This document shows, one piece after another, positions 33,622 to 42,497 of a stretch of 64,000 bases of DNA. Position numbers and translations under genes: made by a program. This DNA comes from a virus, in the IMG/VR virus record IMGVR_UViG_3300002131_000090, positions 62,001 to 126,000 of that record, one strand, 5' to 3'. The notes under the pieces are model-generated. The model was not told the DNA's origin. It saw only the letters and a program-made list of their open reading frames with translations, and made no database searches. Positions within the stretch are counted from its first letter, which is position 1. Every line of letters begins with the position of its first letter.

Positions 33622-34541
33622 GTTTCGATATCAATGAATTGCTGCTCAGAGTTTCTTGCTGGATTTTGATAAACTGTTTTAAAGAATTTACTGCCGCCGG
33701 CGTCTAACGGCATAACACCTATTGGGAGATCGAGTTCGTGTTTAAGAGTTTCACCAATTGATTCTATTTCGTCAATAAGATTTTCCTCGGTTACTTCCAT
33801 ATTATTCCACATGTTGTTAAGATACTCAAAGTCACGAACGTTGATATAATCCCAATCTGTACACATAGTTTTATACAAACCTTCACGAGCTCCGTAGATA
33901 GCCCATAATCCATTTTCAACATCGGCACCAATCATAAGCCAAATATATAAACGATGCAAGTTTTTCCAATGATTCTTTTTAAATTCATCATAGGATACCT
34001 TTACTCCACGATCAAGTGCCATTTTAACACCTTCGCGAAAGCCGGCACGCCACGCTTGTTGTGCTGTAGCATTGTTTATAATTTCACTATAGCAACTGTT
34101 CATTTGAATATATTTAATATCCCAACAAAAATCTACTTGTGCATGTGGATTGTTTGGATCGGCATTTTCATGCGTTTTCATATTTAACACATATTCTTTA
34201 GGCCAACATTTAAGTCCGCCATTACCATACATAAGTCCGTTGATAGTATTTTTAGCAGTCCAACTCATTACACACTTTTCAAGATCTTCGTTCTCGCCGA
34301 AGTCAAACTCTTTAGACAAGAATTCGCTGTTGATAATGTTGTCACCATCAACAGTAATAAATCTATCAGTTTCGCTAAGCCTTGCACATGCTTTATGTGC
34401 AGCATCACTGCCTTCTACGCCGTGTACACGCTTTGCCCACGGAATCTTTTTACAAAGATCTGCATAATTTTTTTCTGCATTAGGCTCGTCGTAGCTAAGA
34501 TAAATGATATCATAGTCTAGCACTCTAAATTTATTACTCAT
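33618..34541 (-). CDS. GT-A-like glycosyltransferase
   Basis: 307 residues. YDIIYLSYDEPNAEKNY opens the Rossmann-like nucleotide-sugar domain, RVHGVEGSDAAHKACARL follows, and ITVDGDNII (DGD 65-67) is the metal-binding DxD. GLMYGNGGLKCWPKE is a further segment shared with the third unit of the 21787-23130 protein (YGYGGIKLFPRD). The single-unit form probably represents the ancestral enzyme. ATGA overlaps join it to both neighbours. Donor and acceptor unknown. Confidence 0.75.
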   Translation of the reverse strand: MSNKFRVLDYDIIYLSYDEPNAEKNYADLCKKIPWAKRVHGVEGSDAAHKACARLSETDRFITVDGDNIINSEFLSKEFDFGENEDLEKCVMSWTAKNTINGLMYGNGGLKCWPKEYVLNMKTHENADPNNPHAQVDFCWDIKYIQMNSCYSEIINNATAQQAWRAGFREGVKMALDRGVKVSYDEFKKNHWKNLHRLYIWLMIGADVENGLWAIYGAREGLYKTMCTDWDYINVRDFEYLNNMWNNMEVTEENLIDEIESIGETLKHELDLPIGVMPLDAGGSKFFKTVYQNPARNSEQQFIDIET

Positions 34542-35116
34542 TGTATAACCTCATGATAGTATGTCTCAAGTCTCTTTACAGTATATACACTCAATGCATC
34601 AGAGTCAAGTTCAATCTGACTCTTAAATGGAATTTTAACATCTTCTTTAATTAATTGCTCCATTGACAAATTTAAAAAATTTTCTAATCGATGTGGATCA
34701 TTATATCTTGTAATACTAAAACTTAAATTCTTGTTAAAGGATATTTTGTTATTTTTGAAATTATCTTTTATACCTTGATCTAACATAAATTGCCATTCTT
34801 TGTCTTTAATGTTTTGTATAATTAACAAGTCTGGTCTGCTTATAACACGCTTTGATATAAGATAAATTTGATTATTAATATCAAACATAATATCTTCTTC
34901 GTTAAATCTGTGTTTTAATATATAAGACTTTTTAATTGTATCAAACAATACAACATAATGGCTAAACTGTTCTTTACCACTGATTAAATTTTTAACTTCG
35001 TCGTAAGTTGTTTCAAAATAGCTGCCTTCTTCTAAGTTATTATTTGAAACAGATAACAAGTTACCGTCTTCATCAAAGTAAACATATTTTAAAATTGGAA
35101 TATAAAAATCATTCAT
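34538..35116 (-). CDS. Uncharacterised protein
   Basis: 192 residues, not recognised. Starts MNDFYIPILKYVYFDEDGN and consists of predicted strands rich in Asp/Asn/Lys (DEDGNLLSVSNNN, VISRPDLLIIQNIKD), ending in an amphipathic helix. No cysteine cluster, no signal peptide. Overlaps the two glycosyltransferase genes by 4 and 8 bases, so it is expressed with them and may be an accessory subunit. Confidence 0.65.
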   Translation of the reverse strand: MNDFYIPILKYVYFDEDGNLLSVSNNNLEEGSYFETTYDEVKNLISGKEQFSHYVVLFDTIKKSYILKHRFNEEDIMFDINNQIYLISKRVISRPDLLIIQNIKDKEWQFMLDQGIKDNFKNNKISFNKNLSFSITRYNDPHRLENFLNLSMEQLIKEDVKIPFKSQIELDSDALSVYTVKRLETYYHEVIQ

Positions 35117-35954
35117 TGTTTAAGTAGCTTTCGTATATCTCAATTATATCATCTGTAACAAAGTCTTTTTCAGTATAATGAAAAATTCCATTTTGTTTGT
35201 AATTACCAATTTTGAGATTTAGTTCCTTATCTAAATACACTCCAACTCGGTCTTGCCATCTTTCAGAAAAAGTAGATTTCCATTCTTGATTGCGAGTCTT
35301 CATATGTACAAAATTTGGGTAACTAATATTTTTGTTTGTAATCTTATCTTCGCAGTTGAGTATTTTAGTAACGATAGCTGCACTAACATCAACACTGGGA
35401 AATTTTTGAAAATGTTTGCCGCCGGCATATTGTCCGTAAAATAATTCCCAATTATTCATTACAAACTCTAGCCATTTGTAAAAAGTATGCGCTTCGTCTG
35501 AACGCTCAAAATAATTAAAGCCAGCATACACATTTGGTAGCATATGATTTCTAAATGCTTTCCTATAGTATACACTAGTTACCGGATTGCCTCTATAAGT
35601 TAGTACGTTTGTAGTAAAAAATACTTTGTGATTTTTTAAATAATTCCACCAAAGTTCAATGTTGTCTAGTACTAATACATCTGTATCTAATATAATAGTG
35701 CGATCGTACGGGCAGGCATGATAAATTTTCCAACGATTTTCTATTTTCCAATTGCTGTCTTCTGCCGAATCCTCCCACGGAATTTCAACAATGTCGTCAA
35801 ATACACTAACTGTTTTTTCATCTAACGTATTATTAGTTATAAGACATATTTTACTGTCTGGATTAGTTGCACGTATGCTTAATGCACACAAGTATGCTTG
35901 TTTTACATAATCGTGTGTACTGTTTTGTGCTAGCATTGTAAAATTAATTGTCAT
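35109..35954 (-). CDS. Glycosyltransferase-like protein (DxD, GT-A)
   Basis: 281 residues. AYLCALSIRATNPDSKICLIT followed by RTIILDTDVLVLDN (DTD 90-92) matches GT8-like retaining glycosyltransferases, which bind Mn2+ and UDP-sugar with this DxD. VYAGFNYFERSDEA and a late FVHMK segment correspond to later active-site strands of that family. Paralogue of the adjacent 35944-36786 product. No signal sequence. Overlaps neighbours by 8 and 11 bases. Confidence 0.75.
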   Translation of the reverse strand: MTINFTMLAQNSTHDYVKQAYLCALSIRATNPDSKICLITNNTLDEKTVSVFDDIVEIPWEDSAEDSNWKIENRWKIYHACPYDRTIILDTDVLVLDNIELWWNYLKNHKVFFTTNVLTYRGNPVTSVYYRKAFRNHMLPNVYAGFNYFERSDEAHTFYKWLEFVMNNWELFYGQYAGGKHFQKFPSVDVSAAIVTKILNCEDKITNKNISYPNFVHMKTRNQEWKSTFSERWQDRVGVYLDKELNLKIGNYKQNGIFHYTEKDFVTDDIIEIYESYLNNE

Positions 35955-36786
35955 TATCTATTACTCTAGTTAAGCTAAATTTATTCATTATATGAATGTT
36001 ACTATCTTTTATCTTTGCTGGAAAGTATTGATTAGACTGTGTTTCTTTTTCAATTAAAAAAAGGAATTCGTTGCCATTTATTTTTAATACTAAATCTTTA
36101 TCAGTTGTATAAAACAATGTTCCTGGCATTTCTTTGGCAAAGTCACCCGACTTGTATCCGTTCATTGTGTGTATTGCTATACTAAATGCATGATCGTTTC
36201 TAAAAACACCGGTTGAGATTTGATATAGATTTTTATAATGTGCCCAATTGTCTTGCACATGTTTTAATAAATCAAAAAATAACTTGTTGACTTCTGTTTT
36301 TCTAAAAAATACAACAGTTGCCCAATAAAAGTCTGGACCGGTTTCGCTAATGTAATTAAATTCTGATAAATCTCTCCACCCGCTTAACTCAAACCCATTT
36401 CTATACAATAAGAAGTCGTGCTGTTGTAAAAAGCATTGGCTAAACAAGTCATTTGATATTATAAAATCGGTATCCAATAGCAAAGTTTCGTCATAAGGAG
36501 TTAAATCAAATACACTACTACGACTAGAATTTTTAAACTCTAAACGCTTTCTTGTAAAAGTACCGTCATTGTATTTTCTAAAAGTATAATTAGAGTCGTT
36601 TGAAACTTCAATTATTTGATCAAACACTGCATAGTCATAATTGTTTATTAGATAATTTTTATTATCTGTAATTAAACTAACTGGTATATTTAGAAATTCT
36701 TTAATTCGTTTAGCAGAATATACAGCTTGCTTAATGTAGTCAATTTCACTATTATTTCTTGCTATTAATAAAGCGCCTTGACTCAT
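35944..36786 (-). CDS. Glycosyltransferase-like protein (DxD, GT-A)
   Basis: 280 residues, related to the 35109-35954 product: IDYIKQAVYSAKRIKEFL, VSLITDN, and ETLLLDTDFIISND (DTD 105-107), then FYWATVVFFRKTE corresponding to the acceptor-side strand and INGNEFLFLIE near the end. Second gene of the operon after the 37152-37180 promoter, joined to the 36783-37130 gene by ATGA. Confidence 0.72.
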   Translation of the reverse strand: MSQGALLIARNNSEIDYIKQAVYSAKRIKEFLNIPVSLITDNKNYLINNYDYAVFDQIIEVSNDSNYTFRKYNDGTFTRKRLEFKNSSRSSVFDLTPYDETLLLDTDFIISNDLFSQCFLQQHDFLLYRNGFELSGWRDLSEFNYISETGPDFYWATVVFFRKTEVNKLFFDLLKHVQDNWAHYKNLYQISTGVFRNDHAFSIAIHTMNGYKSGDFAKEMPGTLFYTTDKDLVLKINGNEFLFLIEKETQSNQYFPAKIKDSNIHIMNKFSLTRVIDNDN

Positions 36787-37130
36787 AAGTCAACAATACC
36801 TTCGACTGTTCTATTAGATTTTAACTTGTTATATTCTGTCATATAACGATTAGCAGCTTTCCAGTATACACTTACTAATGTATCTGCAAATTTTTGTAAA
36901 TCGTCAATCTCGATAGGAATATCATTATCATCAATTAAAATTGTACTAGTTTGTTCAAGTGCTAACAAACTCTGACAGAAACTTACCAATTGTTGTGTAA
37001 CTGTAAACTGCCCGCCATTATAATAATGAACAACATCGTTTTGATATTGTTCTCTTAAAATACGTTTTTGATTATTTAAAGTAATCATATAATTACTAAA
37101 ATCTAACGCAGATACTAATCGTTCGTCCAT
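36783..37130 (-). CDS. Small conserved phage-type protein
   Basis: 115 residues: a helical N-terminus (DFSNYMITLNNQKRILREQY), YYNGGQFTVTQQLVSFC, an acidic strand STILIDDNDIPIEI, and a C-terminal helix with YWKAANRYMTEYNKL. I have a general memory of similar small proteins beside tail genes of marine T4-like phages, but cannot name a function. First gene after a sigma70-type promoter, with a strong AGGAGA ribosome site, so it may be made early and in quantity. No enzymatic motif. Confidence 0.7.
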   Translation of the reverse strand: MDERLVSALDFSNYMITLNNQKRILREQYQNDVVHYYNGGQFTVTQQLVSFCQSLLALEQTSTILIDDNDIPIEIDDLQKFADTLVSVYWKAANRYMTEYNKLKSNRTVEGIVDL

Positions 37131-37151
37131 AGAATTCTCCTATCAAATACT

Positions 37152-37180
37152 ATTGTATATTTTTTTTATCTATTTGTCAA
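37152..37180 (-). promoter_or_regulatory. Sigma70-type promoter (leftward), start of island
   Basis: TTGACA (37180-37175), 17-base spacer and TACAAT (37157-37152) on the minus strand, one mismatch to consensus. The predicted start near 37145 gives a ~15-base leader containing AGGAGA. It shares the extended CTTGACAAATA start with the promoter at 26603-26630, so one recogniser probably serves both. Confidence 0.72.
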
Positions 37181-37185
37181 GTAAT

Positions 37186-38208
37186 TTATGCAGGAGGAGT
37201 TACATTATCTGAAGTAAGTTGGACTACTGTTGCAATTGTAGGCGCTGAAATACTAACAGCTTGATAGGAAGTAGCAGCGTAAGTAAACGTACTATCTGGT
37301 CTAAATGTGTTAATCGAACTGTTGGTTGAGCCGCCAACTGATTCATCTTGAGGATCTAGAGGGACGCCGGCTTGATCGCCTGTGTCGCCGTCATTAAAGC
37401 TAATTCTAAATCTTATAACTGATCCGGTAACGTAACCTTCAATCGTATAATCATTATCGGCATACACTCCTGATCCTGTTTTTATATATAACTGTGCATA
37501 ACTACCAGTGAGACCATCATACCCTGTACCAGATCCGCTATCCGAAGTAATTCCATACTTGTCAAACTTAATAGTTCCCATGTTTGTTAACATAGTTGCC
37601 CAATCAGTATCTTTAGCACCTGCTCCACTAGTAAGTGATGCTGCAAAACGGATTTCTCCGCCGGCGTTAAAATAGTAATTCATTTGATTGACACTGGCAA
37701 ACGTTACTGTTACAACGTGGTATATCGACTTAGCAACATCTACAGAACCGCCCCAACTAGTAGTTCGCGGAGTACTTGATACAGCTGATCCTAATGTAAA
37801 CGAACTGTCTGGCCAACCTGATACTGATCCGTTGAAATTACTTATAGCAACAATTAACGTATCATAATCGTTATGTCCTTGATTACCGCCATCAGTAGGA
37901 GTAGCAGTTGCACCAGTTGTTTGATTAAAAGTTTGACTTACATCGGCACCAACAGTTTGTCCTGTTGGTGGTACTGCAACGCTAGTACTTGTTGCACCTT
38001 GCTGATGTATATATACACTCTGCGCATCTAGGAATAACAAACGCATCTGATCTGAAGTAACTGAATTACTTACTCCAAAAGTGCTGCCGCCTGTAACTGC
38101 TACAGCTCTCATAGTTTGTCCGTACTCAGTTGAATATACTCCACTTAATGTAGTTCTAATATTGTTATAATTTGCGGCTGTAATAGAACCGCCGGTGACT
38201 ACGGCCAT
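37186..38208 (-). CDS. Virion structural protein (fibre-associated)
   Basis: 340 residues, Thr/Ser/Gly-rich and without enzymatic motifs. Begins MAVVTGGSITAANYNNIR and contains YYFNAGGEIRFAASL and ATMLTNMGTIKFDKYG, segments shared with the neighbouring 38263-39180 product (FFNSGGEIRLVASL, LLSSMGTIKF). The rest is strand-rich with a sequence of small aliphatic residues (TGATATPTDGG). Such paired proteins follow tail fibres in marine T4-like phages, so a tip or adhesin role is likely. Preceded by AGGAGA and a NATAAATA box at 38231-38238. Last gene of the virion module. Confidence 0.72.
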   Translation of the reverse strand: MAVVTGGSITAANYNNIRTTLSGVYSTEYGQTMRAVAVTGGSTFGVSNSVTSDQMRLLFLDAQSVYIHQQGATSTSVAVPPTGQTVGADVSQTFNQTTGATATPTDGGNQGHNDYDTLIVAISNFNGSVSGWPDSSFTLGSAVSSTPRTTSWGGSVDVAKSIYHVVTVTFASVNQMNYYFNAGGEIRFAASLTSGAGAKDTDWATMLTNMGTIKFDKYGITSDSGSGTGYDGLTGSYAQLYIKTGSGVYADNDYTIEGYVTGSVIRFRISFNDGDTGDQAGVPLDPQDESVGGSTNSSINTFRPDSTFTYAATSYQAVSISAPTIATVVQLTSDNVTPPA

Positions 38209-38230
38209 ACAAAATCTCCTATGTTACTAG

Positions 38231-38238
38231 TATTTATT
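38231..38238 (-). promoter_or_regulatory. Possible late promoter
   Basis: AATAAATA on the minus strand 22 bases before the ATG of 37186-38208, between the two paralogous structural genes and followed by an AGGAGA ribosome site; fits the NATAAATA late-promoter form. Confidence 0.5.
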
Positions 38239-38262
38239 AAAATATGTTCTATCAAAAAAATA

Positions 38263-39180
38263 TTATTCTAACGGTGTTGTAGTAAGATAGCTAGGAGTTG
38301 TAACATCTACATAACTGCCTGTTGCTCTTAACTGAGATACCGAACTAGTCAATGTACCGTTGATTGTTTCGTCAATAATGCCGGCGTCTCTATCTACAAA
38401 TGTTACTTGGAATTCAATTGTAGAACTATTAATTGTTCGTGCTTTAACAATATATTCTGCATTGATGCCTGCATATATCCCAGTAGATTGTTTGCTATAT
38501 AATGTCTGAAATGTACCAGTTAAACTGTTGTTACCAATACTAGTTCCGGTTCCGGAACTAGCAGTAACTCCGTTATAAGTAAATTTAATTGTGCCCATCG
38601 AAGACAATAAATCTCTCCAATATGTACTCTTATCTCCAGAAGAACCTGCTAACGATGCAACTAATCTTATTTCGCCGCCGCTATTAAAAAAATGTCTTCT
38701 ATGATTTGCACCAGTTGCACTGACTGTTGTACCATCAGTTTTGCCTACAGTATAGCCGCCTGCAAATATTACTTTAAATGTATGAGTTAATATATTTACA
38801 GGATCACCCCATGTACTCGACCTAGTACTTGATAGTTTATTTTCTGTTGACACTTGATTTGCAAGATAAACATCTTGTTTACTGTTATATAATGTTGTAG
38901 CAAGTGTTTCGTACGATAACCATTCTGCATCTTCAACATCAGCGTTTGCTATTATTGTAGCTAATGATACAGAGTTTCCGGTCTGATGAACGTTTACTTT
39001 ATTGATGTCTTCTTTTAAAAAATTTAAATGATTTGCAGAAACAGTATTAGTCAACGAAACTGGACTACTGCTTAATAGCTGTCCGTATCCAAACGTTAAT
39101 TGTCCTTGTCCTAATACTTCTGCAATTCGGTTTTGCATTAAGTTAAAACGTGATACTGATATTATTTCGCCTACGGCCAT
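38263..39180 (-). CDS. Virion structural protein (fibre-associated)
   Basis: 305 residues, paralogue of the 37186-38208 product; see shared GGEIR and MGTIKF segments. Starts MAVGEIISVSRFNLMQNRI and includes ANHLNFLKEDINKVNVHQTG, aligned with QMRLLFLDAQSVYIHQQG of the paralogue, so the whole N-terminal 60 residues are homologous. Two short C-terminal strand repeats (ASSGTGTSIGNNSLTGTF) follow. Probable minor tail or fibre-tip protein. AGGA before the ATG. Confidence 0.72.
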   Translation of the reverse strand: MAVGEIISVSRFNLMQNRIAEVLGQGQLTFGYGQLLSSSPVSLTNTVSANHLNFLKEDINKVNVHQTGNSVSLATIIANADVEDAEWLSYETLATTLYNSKQDVYLANQVSTENKLSSTRSSTWGDPVNILTHTFKVIFAGGYTVGKTDGTTVSATGANHRRHFFNSGGEIRLVASLAGSSGDKSTYWRDLLSSMGTIKFTYNGVTASSGTGTSIGNNSLTGTFQTLYSKQSTGIYAGINAEYIVKARTINSSTIEFQVTFVDRDAGIIDETINGTLTSSVSQLRATGSYVDVTTPSYLTTTPLE

Positions 39181-39197
39181 TGTGTATTCCTAAAATA

Positions 39198-40652
39198 TTA
39201 TACTTTTAAAACGCATTCGACTAATTTCTCATCTGCACTATCGTTTGATTCAAGTGCAATACCTACTAAAGCAGTTGTTGCTAGTGTTGTACATACGCCG
39301 TCTGCCATTGCATAAACTGCTTGACCCTTTTTAACAGCACCTTTAACACGTACAGGAAGACGCCCCTTTAAACCAATGTACTGCCCAGTTGCTTCGCTGT
39401 TCATCATGTAAGCAGGATCAGTTGAAACAACACCAATACAATGATTACTTGCATTTGCTGGTTCTACATCGTGATCTTCACAAGCGCATACTGCTACTGC
39501 AGTACCTGGTGCTAGTTCTTCTTTAGTTGAATATTTTTCTGCTAAGTCAGCATAACGTGCTTTTGTTGCAGTACCTTGGAACAGGTTGGCATATAAGTCA
39601 CCGCTTGCATCTCTTGCTGCAATAGTATTTGCTGTAGCAGCAGTGCTGGCAGCTCTTCCTGTTGCGCCAACAGTAAGTAACCCTGCTTGTGTTGCTATAC
39701 CGCTAAATGTGTCAGCATACACAGTTTGCCATTTGGTACCAGCTTTACCTAAATCATACGCACTACCTGCATTTGGATGTATACCAGTAGCATCAAGATA
39801 ATATATGATTGTGCCAGATGAGTTCTTAACTCTTAATAAATTTCTCACCAGTTGAATCATTGGTGTTTCGTTGTCGGTATCAATTTTTACAATTAAGTCG
39901 GCACCTAGTCCTAACGTATAACCAAGATCACTAAATACCACTGTTGATGTAAATGCACTCGAATCAGAAGTTACATAATTAGATGCTGCAATTCCGTTTA
40001 GTTTTATAGCATTGCTTGCTGTTCCCCAAAAACGATGTGCAGTACTTGTAATACCGTCTGTAGATGCAACAGTATTAACTAATGTAATACCCTTCCTAAT
40101 TACATCAAATCCAGTAACTGAAGTACCAGCAGAATTAGTAAATTCGTCTTTACTAATTATGTATACTACTTCATCGCCGATTACTGCTTCTTGTACATCG
40201 TGTGTTGTATTAAGAGTATCAGTTAGTGTAGTTGATACCATTCTAGTTATTGTACTAGCAGAGCCACCTTGCGGGCCTACAAGAATCCATTCTGATGATG
40301 CATTTTTAACATAAAGTTGTCCAGTTGTACTGTTCCACCAAAGGTCACCTTCTACTAGTCCAGAAGGCGCTGATGTTGACACTTCAGTTGATCCAGTATT
40401 TTTAAATGAAGTTCCATTATATACTTTAATTTTTTGTGTACTATTATCGTACCAAATCATTCCTGCAACTGGTTTTGAAGGCGCGGTAGATCCGGCAAAA
40501 TGTTCTAATAAAAACATAAAGTTTTCATTTTGTGCTTCACCATAACCGGCATAATTTTTACCGATAAACTTTACTTCTGTACTTTGATTTATAGTACCGT
40601 CTTGGACTGTTGCTTGTACAGCGCCGTTGTATCTATTAATAGTATATGCCAT
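39198..40652 (-). CDS. Tail-fibre protein (paralogue 1)
   Basis: 484 residues. First ~130 residues (MAYTINRYNGAVQATVQDGT, GKNYAGYGEAQNENFMFLLE, GMIWYDNSTQKIKVYNG, EGDLWWNSTTGQLYVKN) form the N-terminal attachment region shared with the two following fibre proteins. The middle is beta-helical in composition (AGLLTVGATGRAAST, YADTFSGIAT), and the C-terminus carries YADLAEKYSTKEELAPGTAV and VVSTDPAYMMNSEATGQYIG, a globular tip that I recall from marine phage fibres; it contains two adjacent cysteines in AVCACEDHD. Likely trimeric. Short gap of 39 bases to the next gene. Confidence 0.82.
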   Translation of the reverse strand: MAYTINRYNGAVQATVQDGTINQSTEVKFIGKNYAGYGEAQNENFMFLLEHFAGSTAPSKPVAGMIWYDNSTQKIKVYNGTSFKNTGSTEVSTSAPSGLVEGDLWWNSTTGQLYVKNASSEWILVGPQGGSASTITRMVSTTLTDTLNTTHDVQEAVIGDEVVYIISKDEFTNSAGTSVTGFDVIRKGITLVNTVASTDGITSTAHRFWGTASNAIKLNGIAASNYVTSDSSAFTSTVVFSDLGYTLGLGADLIVKIDTDNETPMIQLVRNLLRVKNSSGTIIYYLDATGIHPNAGSAYDLGKAGTKWQTVYADTFSGIATQAGLLTVGATGRAASTAATANTIAARDASGDLYANLFQGTATKARYADLAEKYSTKEELAPGTAVAVCACEDHDVEPANASNHCIGVVSTDPAYMMNSEATGQYIGLKGRLPVRVKGAVKKGQAVYAMADGVCTTLATTALVGIALESNDSADEKLVECVLKV

Positions 40653-40691
40653 TTATGGACAACCCTTCTTTTAACATTAATATTTAGCTAT

Positions 40692-42497
40692 TTAAACACT
40701 AGAAACTAATTCTTGATCATATAGCCAAACATTTGCTCCATTTATAATAAATCTTTTTAGAGATCTTGTTGGTACAAAGGATACAGATTCACTTACATTA
40801 CTAAAACTAACGTCTTGTATAACACTTTGATTTTCTGTACCATTTTTATCAACTGCAACAGTAGTTTTTGCAAGTCCATCGCCTGCATTATACAAAATTG
40901 TTCCGCTGTAACTTACGCAATGAACGTATGCATAAACACCAGTATTTCGTGCTGCTGCTGGATATAAATCTTCTAATACTAAAGCAACATCGCCGTTAGT
41001 TAATCCAGTAATATCTAAATACAAAGATACATCTTGATTTAACGTTGTTTCGTCTACATACTCTTTTGTTGCAACAGTGTTAGGATCGTCACTTACATCT
41101 GGTGTAGCAACTCCTAGTATTTTTCTAAATCCGCTGATTGTAATATCACCTGAGCTTGTAATAGTTAACGGATTGGTTGTTGTTATTGTTGTCCCATTTA
41201 AATTTATGTTATCAACGTCTAAACTTGTAAGTGTACCAATTGAAGTTAATCCAGAAGCAGTTGTTACTCCTGCTCCTAATGCAGTTGAACTTAATACAAT
41301 AGCATTGTTAATCTTATAACTATGCCCAACTGGTAAATCAAAGTTAGCAGAACTTGTCCAGTTACCAGTACCGCCTGTGTTTAACCATGTAATACTTTTG
41401 TCATCACCGGTTGCTCTAACAACTATACCAGCACCATTAACACCTACGTCATCTAAAAGTACACTATCAGAAGTAATTGCTAATTCAATTAGCTTGTCTT
41501 CAACACGCAATGTACTTACATCAATACTGGTTGTGTCACCTTCAACAATAAAGTTTCCAGTAACTCTTAGGTCACCTGTAACATCTAAACTGTATTGAGG
41601 ATTACTTTGCCAAATACCAACTTTAGTTTCGCTGTTATCCACTGTTATAACATCAACCGGAAACAACCCTTGCTTTATTTGAATTTTCAAATCTGCTGCA
41701 GAGTTTTGTGTTTGCATAAACACAGTATTGCCAGATACACTTACTTTAAAATCACTGTCGTCACCTACTACAAATCCAGTGTCGTTTTTTACATGCAGTG
41801 TTCCTGTAGTAGTATTATTCGTTGAGGTCTTTAAAAAGTTATCAGGTGTATACGGATTACTGGCTCCATCTAATAACGAAAGTGCAGTTGAGGCAGTTCC
41901 GTAATATCTAAAATTAGCATAAGCAGTACTTATATTAATACCTGCATTAATAGTTGTACCAAAATTTGTAATTGTAGTCGCTGCTGTAAATTCTACTTTA
42001 CTAATGATTGCAATTGCTGTGCCGCCGATCATTAGTCTAGCAACTGTTCTTTCATTACCACTTATATCAATTATAGTTTGTACATCAAATCCAGTAACAC
42101 CTTGTCCGTATGTATAAATTGGACCTGCTAGAATAGTTTGAGTGCCATCACTAAAACTAACTTGTTTATTTGTAGAATCAACCCATATGTCACCTGCTAA
42201 CAATGCCGGTGCTGTTGCACTAACTATAGTAGTATCCGCAGAACGAAATACTAATCCGTTATATACTTTTAATCTACCTTCGCTAGAATCGTACCATAGT
42301 TGTCCTGTGATAGGATATAATGGTTCGGATGTACTAGCAAAATTTTCTAATAATTTAACAAAGTTTTCGTTAAAATCTTCACCATATCCTGTATAGTTTT
42401 TTCCTACTAATGTTAAATCGGTACTAGCTTGATCAATTCTTCCATCGATTAATTCGACTAACAACGTCCCGTCTGTTTTATTAATTGTATAGCTCAT
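40692..42497 (-). CDS. Tail-fibre protein (paralogue 2)
   Basis: 601 residues. Shares the N-terminal attachment region with its neighbours (MSYTINKTDGTLLVELIDGR, GKNYTGYGEDFNENFVKLLE, GQLWYDSSEGRLKVYNG, GDIWVDSTNKQVSF). Central part: YSLDVTGDLRVTGNFIVEGD and VDVSTLRVEDKLIEL-type repeats typical of triple-stranded beta-helical shafts. The C-terminal ~100 residues (PNTVATKEYVDETTLNQDVS and on) form a distinct strand-rich head domain ending VWLYDQELVSSV. Start overlaps the preceding stop by one base. Receptor-binding role inferred from module position. Confidence 0.82.
   Translation of the reverse strand: MSYTINKTDGTLLVELIDGRIDQASTDLTLVGKNYTGYGEDFNENFVKLLENFASTSEPLYPITGQLWYDSSEGRLKVYNGLVFRSADTTIVSATAPALLAGDIWVDSTNKQVSFSDGTQTILAGPIYTYGQGVTGFDVQTIIDISGNERTVARLMIGGTAIAIISKVEFTAATTITNFGTTINAGINISTAYANFRYYGTASTALSLLDGASNPYTPDNFLKTSTNNTTTGTLHVKNDTGFVVGDDSDFKVSVSGNTVFMQTQNSAADLKIQIKQGLFPVDVITVDNSETKVGIWQSNPQYSLDVTGDLRVTGNFIVEGDTTSIDVSTLRVEDKLIELAITSDSVLLDDVGVNGAGIVVRATGDDKSITWLNTGGTGNWTSSANFDLPVGHSYKINNAIVLSSTALGAGVTTASGLTSIGTLTSLDVDNINLNGTTITTTNPLTITSSGDITISGFRKILGVATPDVSDDPNTVATKEYVDETTLNQDVSLYLDITGLTNGDVALVLEDLYPAAARNTGVYAYVHCVSYSGTILYNAGDGLAKTTVAVDKNGTENQSVIQDVSFSNVSESVSFVPTRSLKRFIINGANVWLYDQELVSSV

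Noticed and set aside
37160-37190. Possible fourth tail copy: HKLLDK-stop in the gap matches HKKLLDK-stop of the 26620-27543 protein
   Set aside because: The match is only about 15 bases and coincides with the shared CTTGACAAATA promoter element, which explains it.
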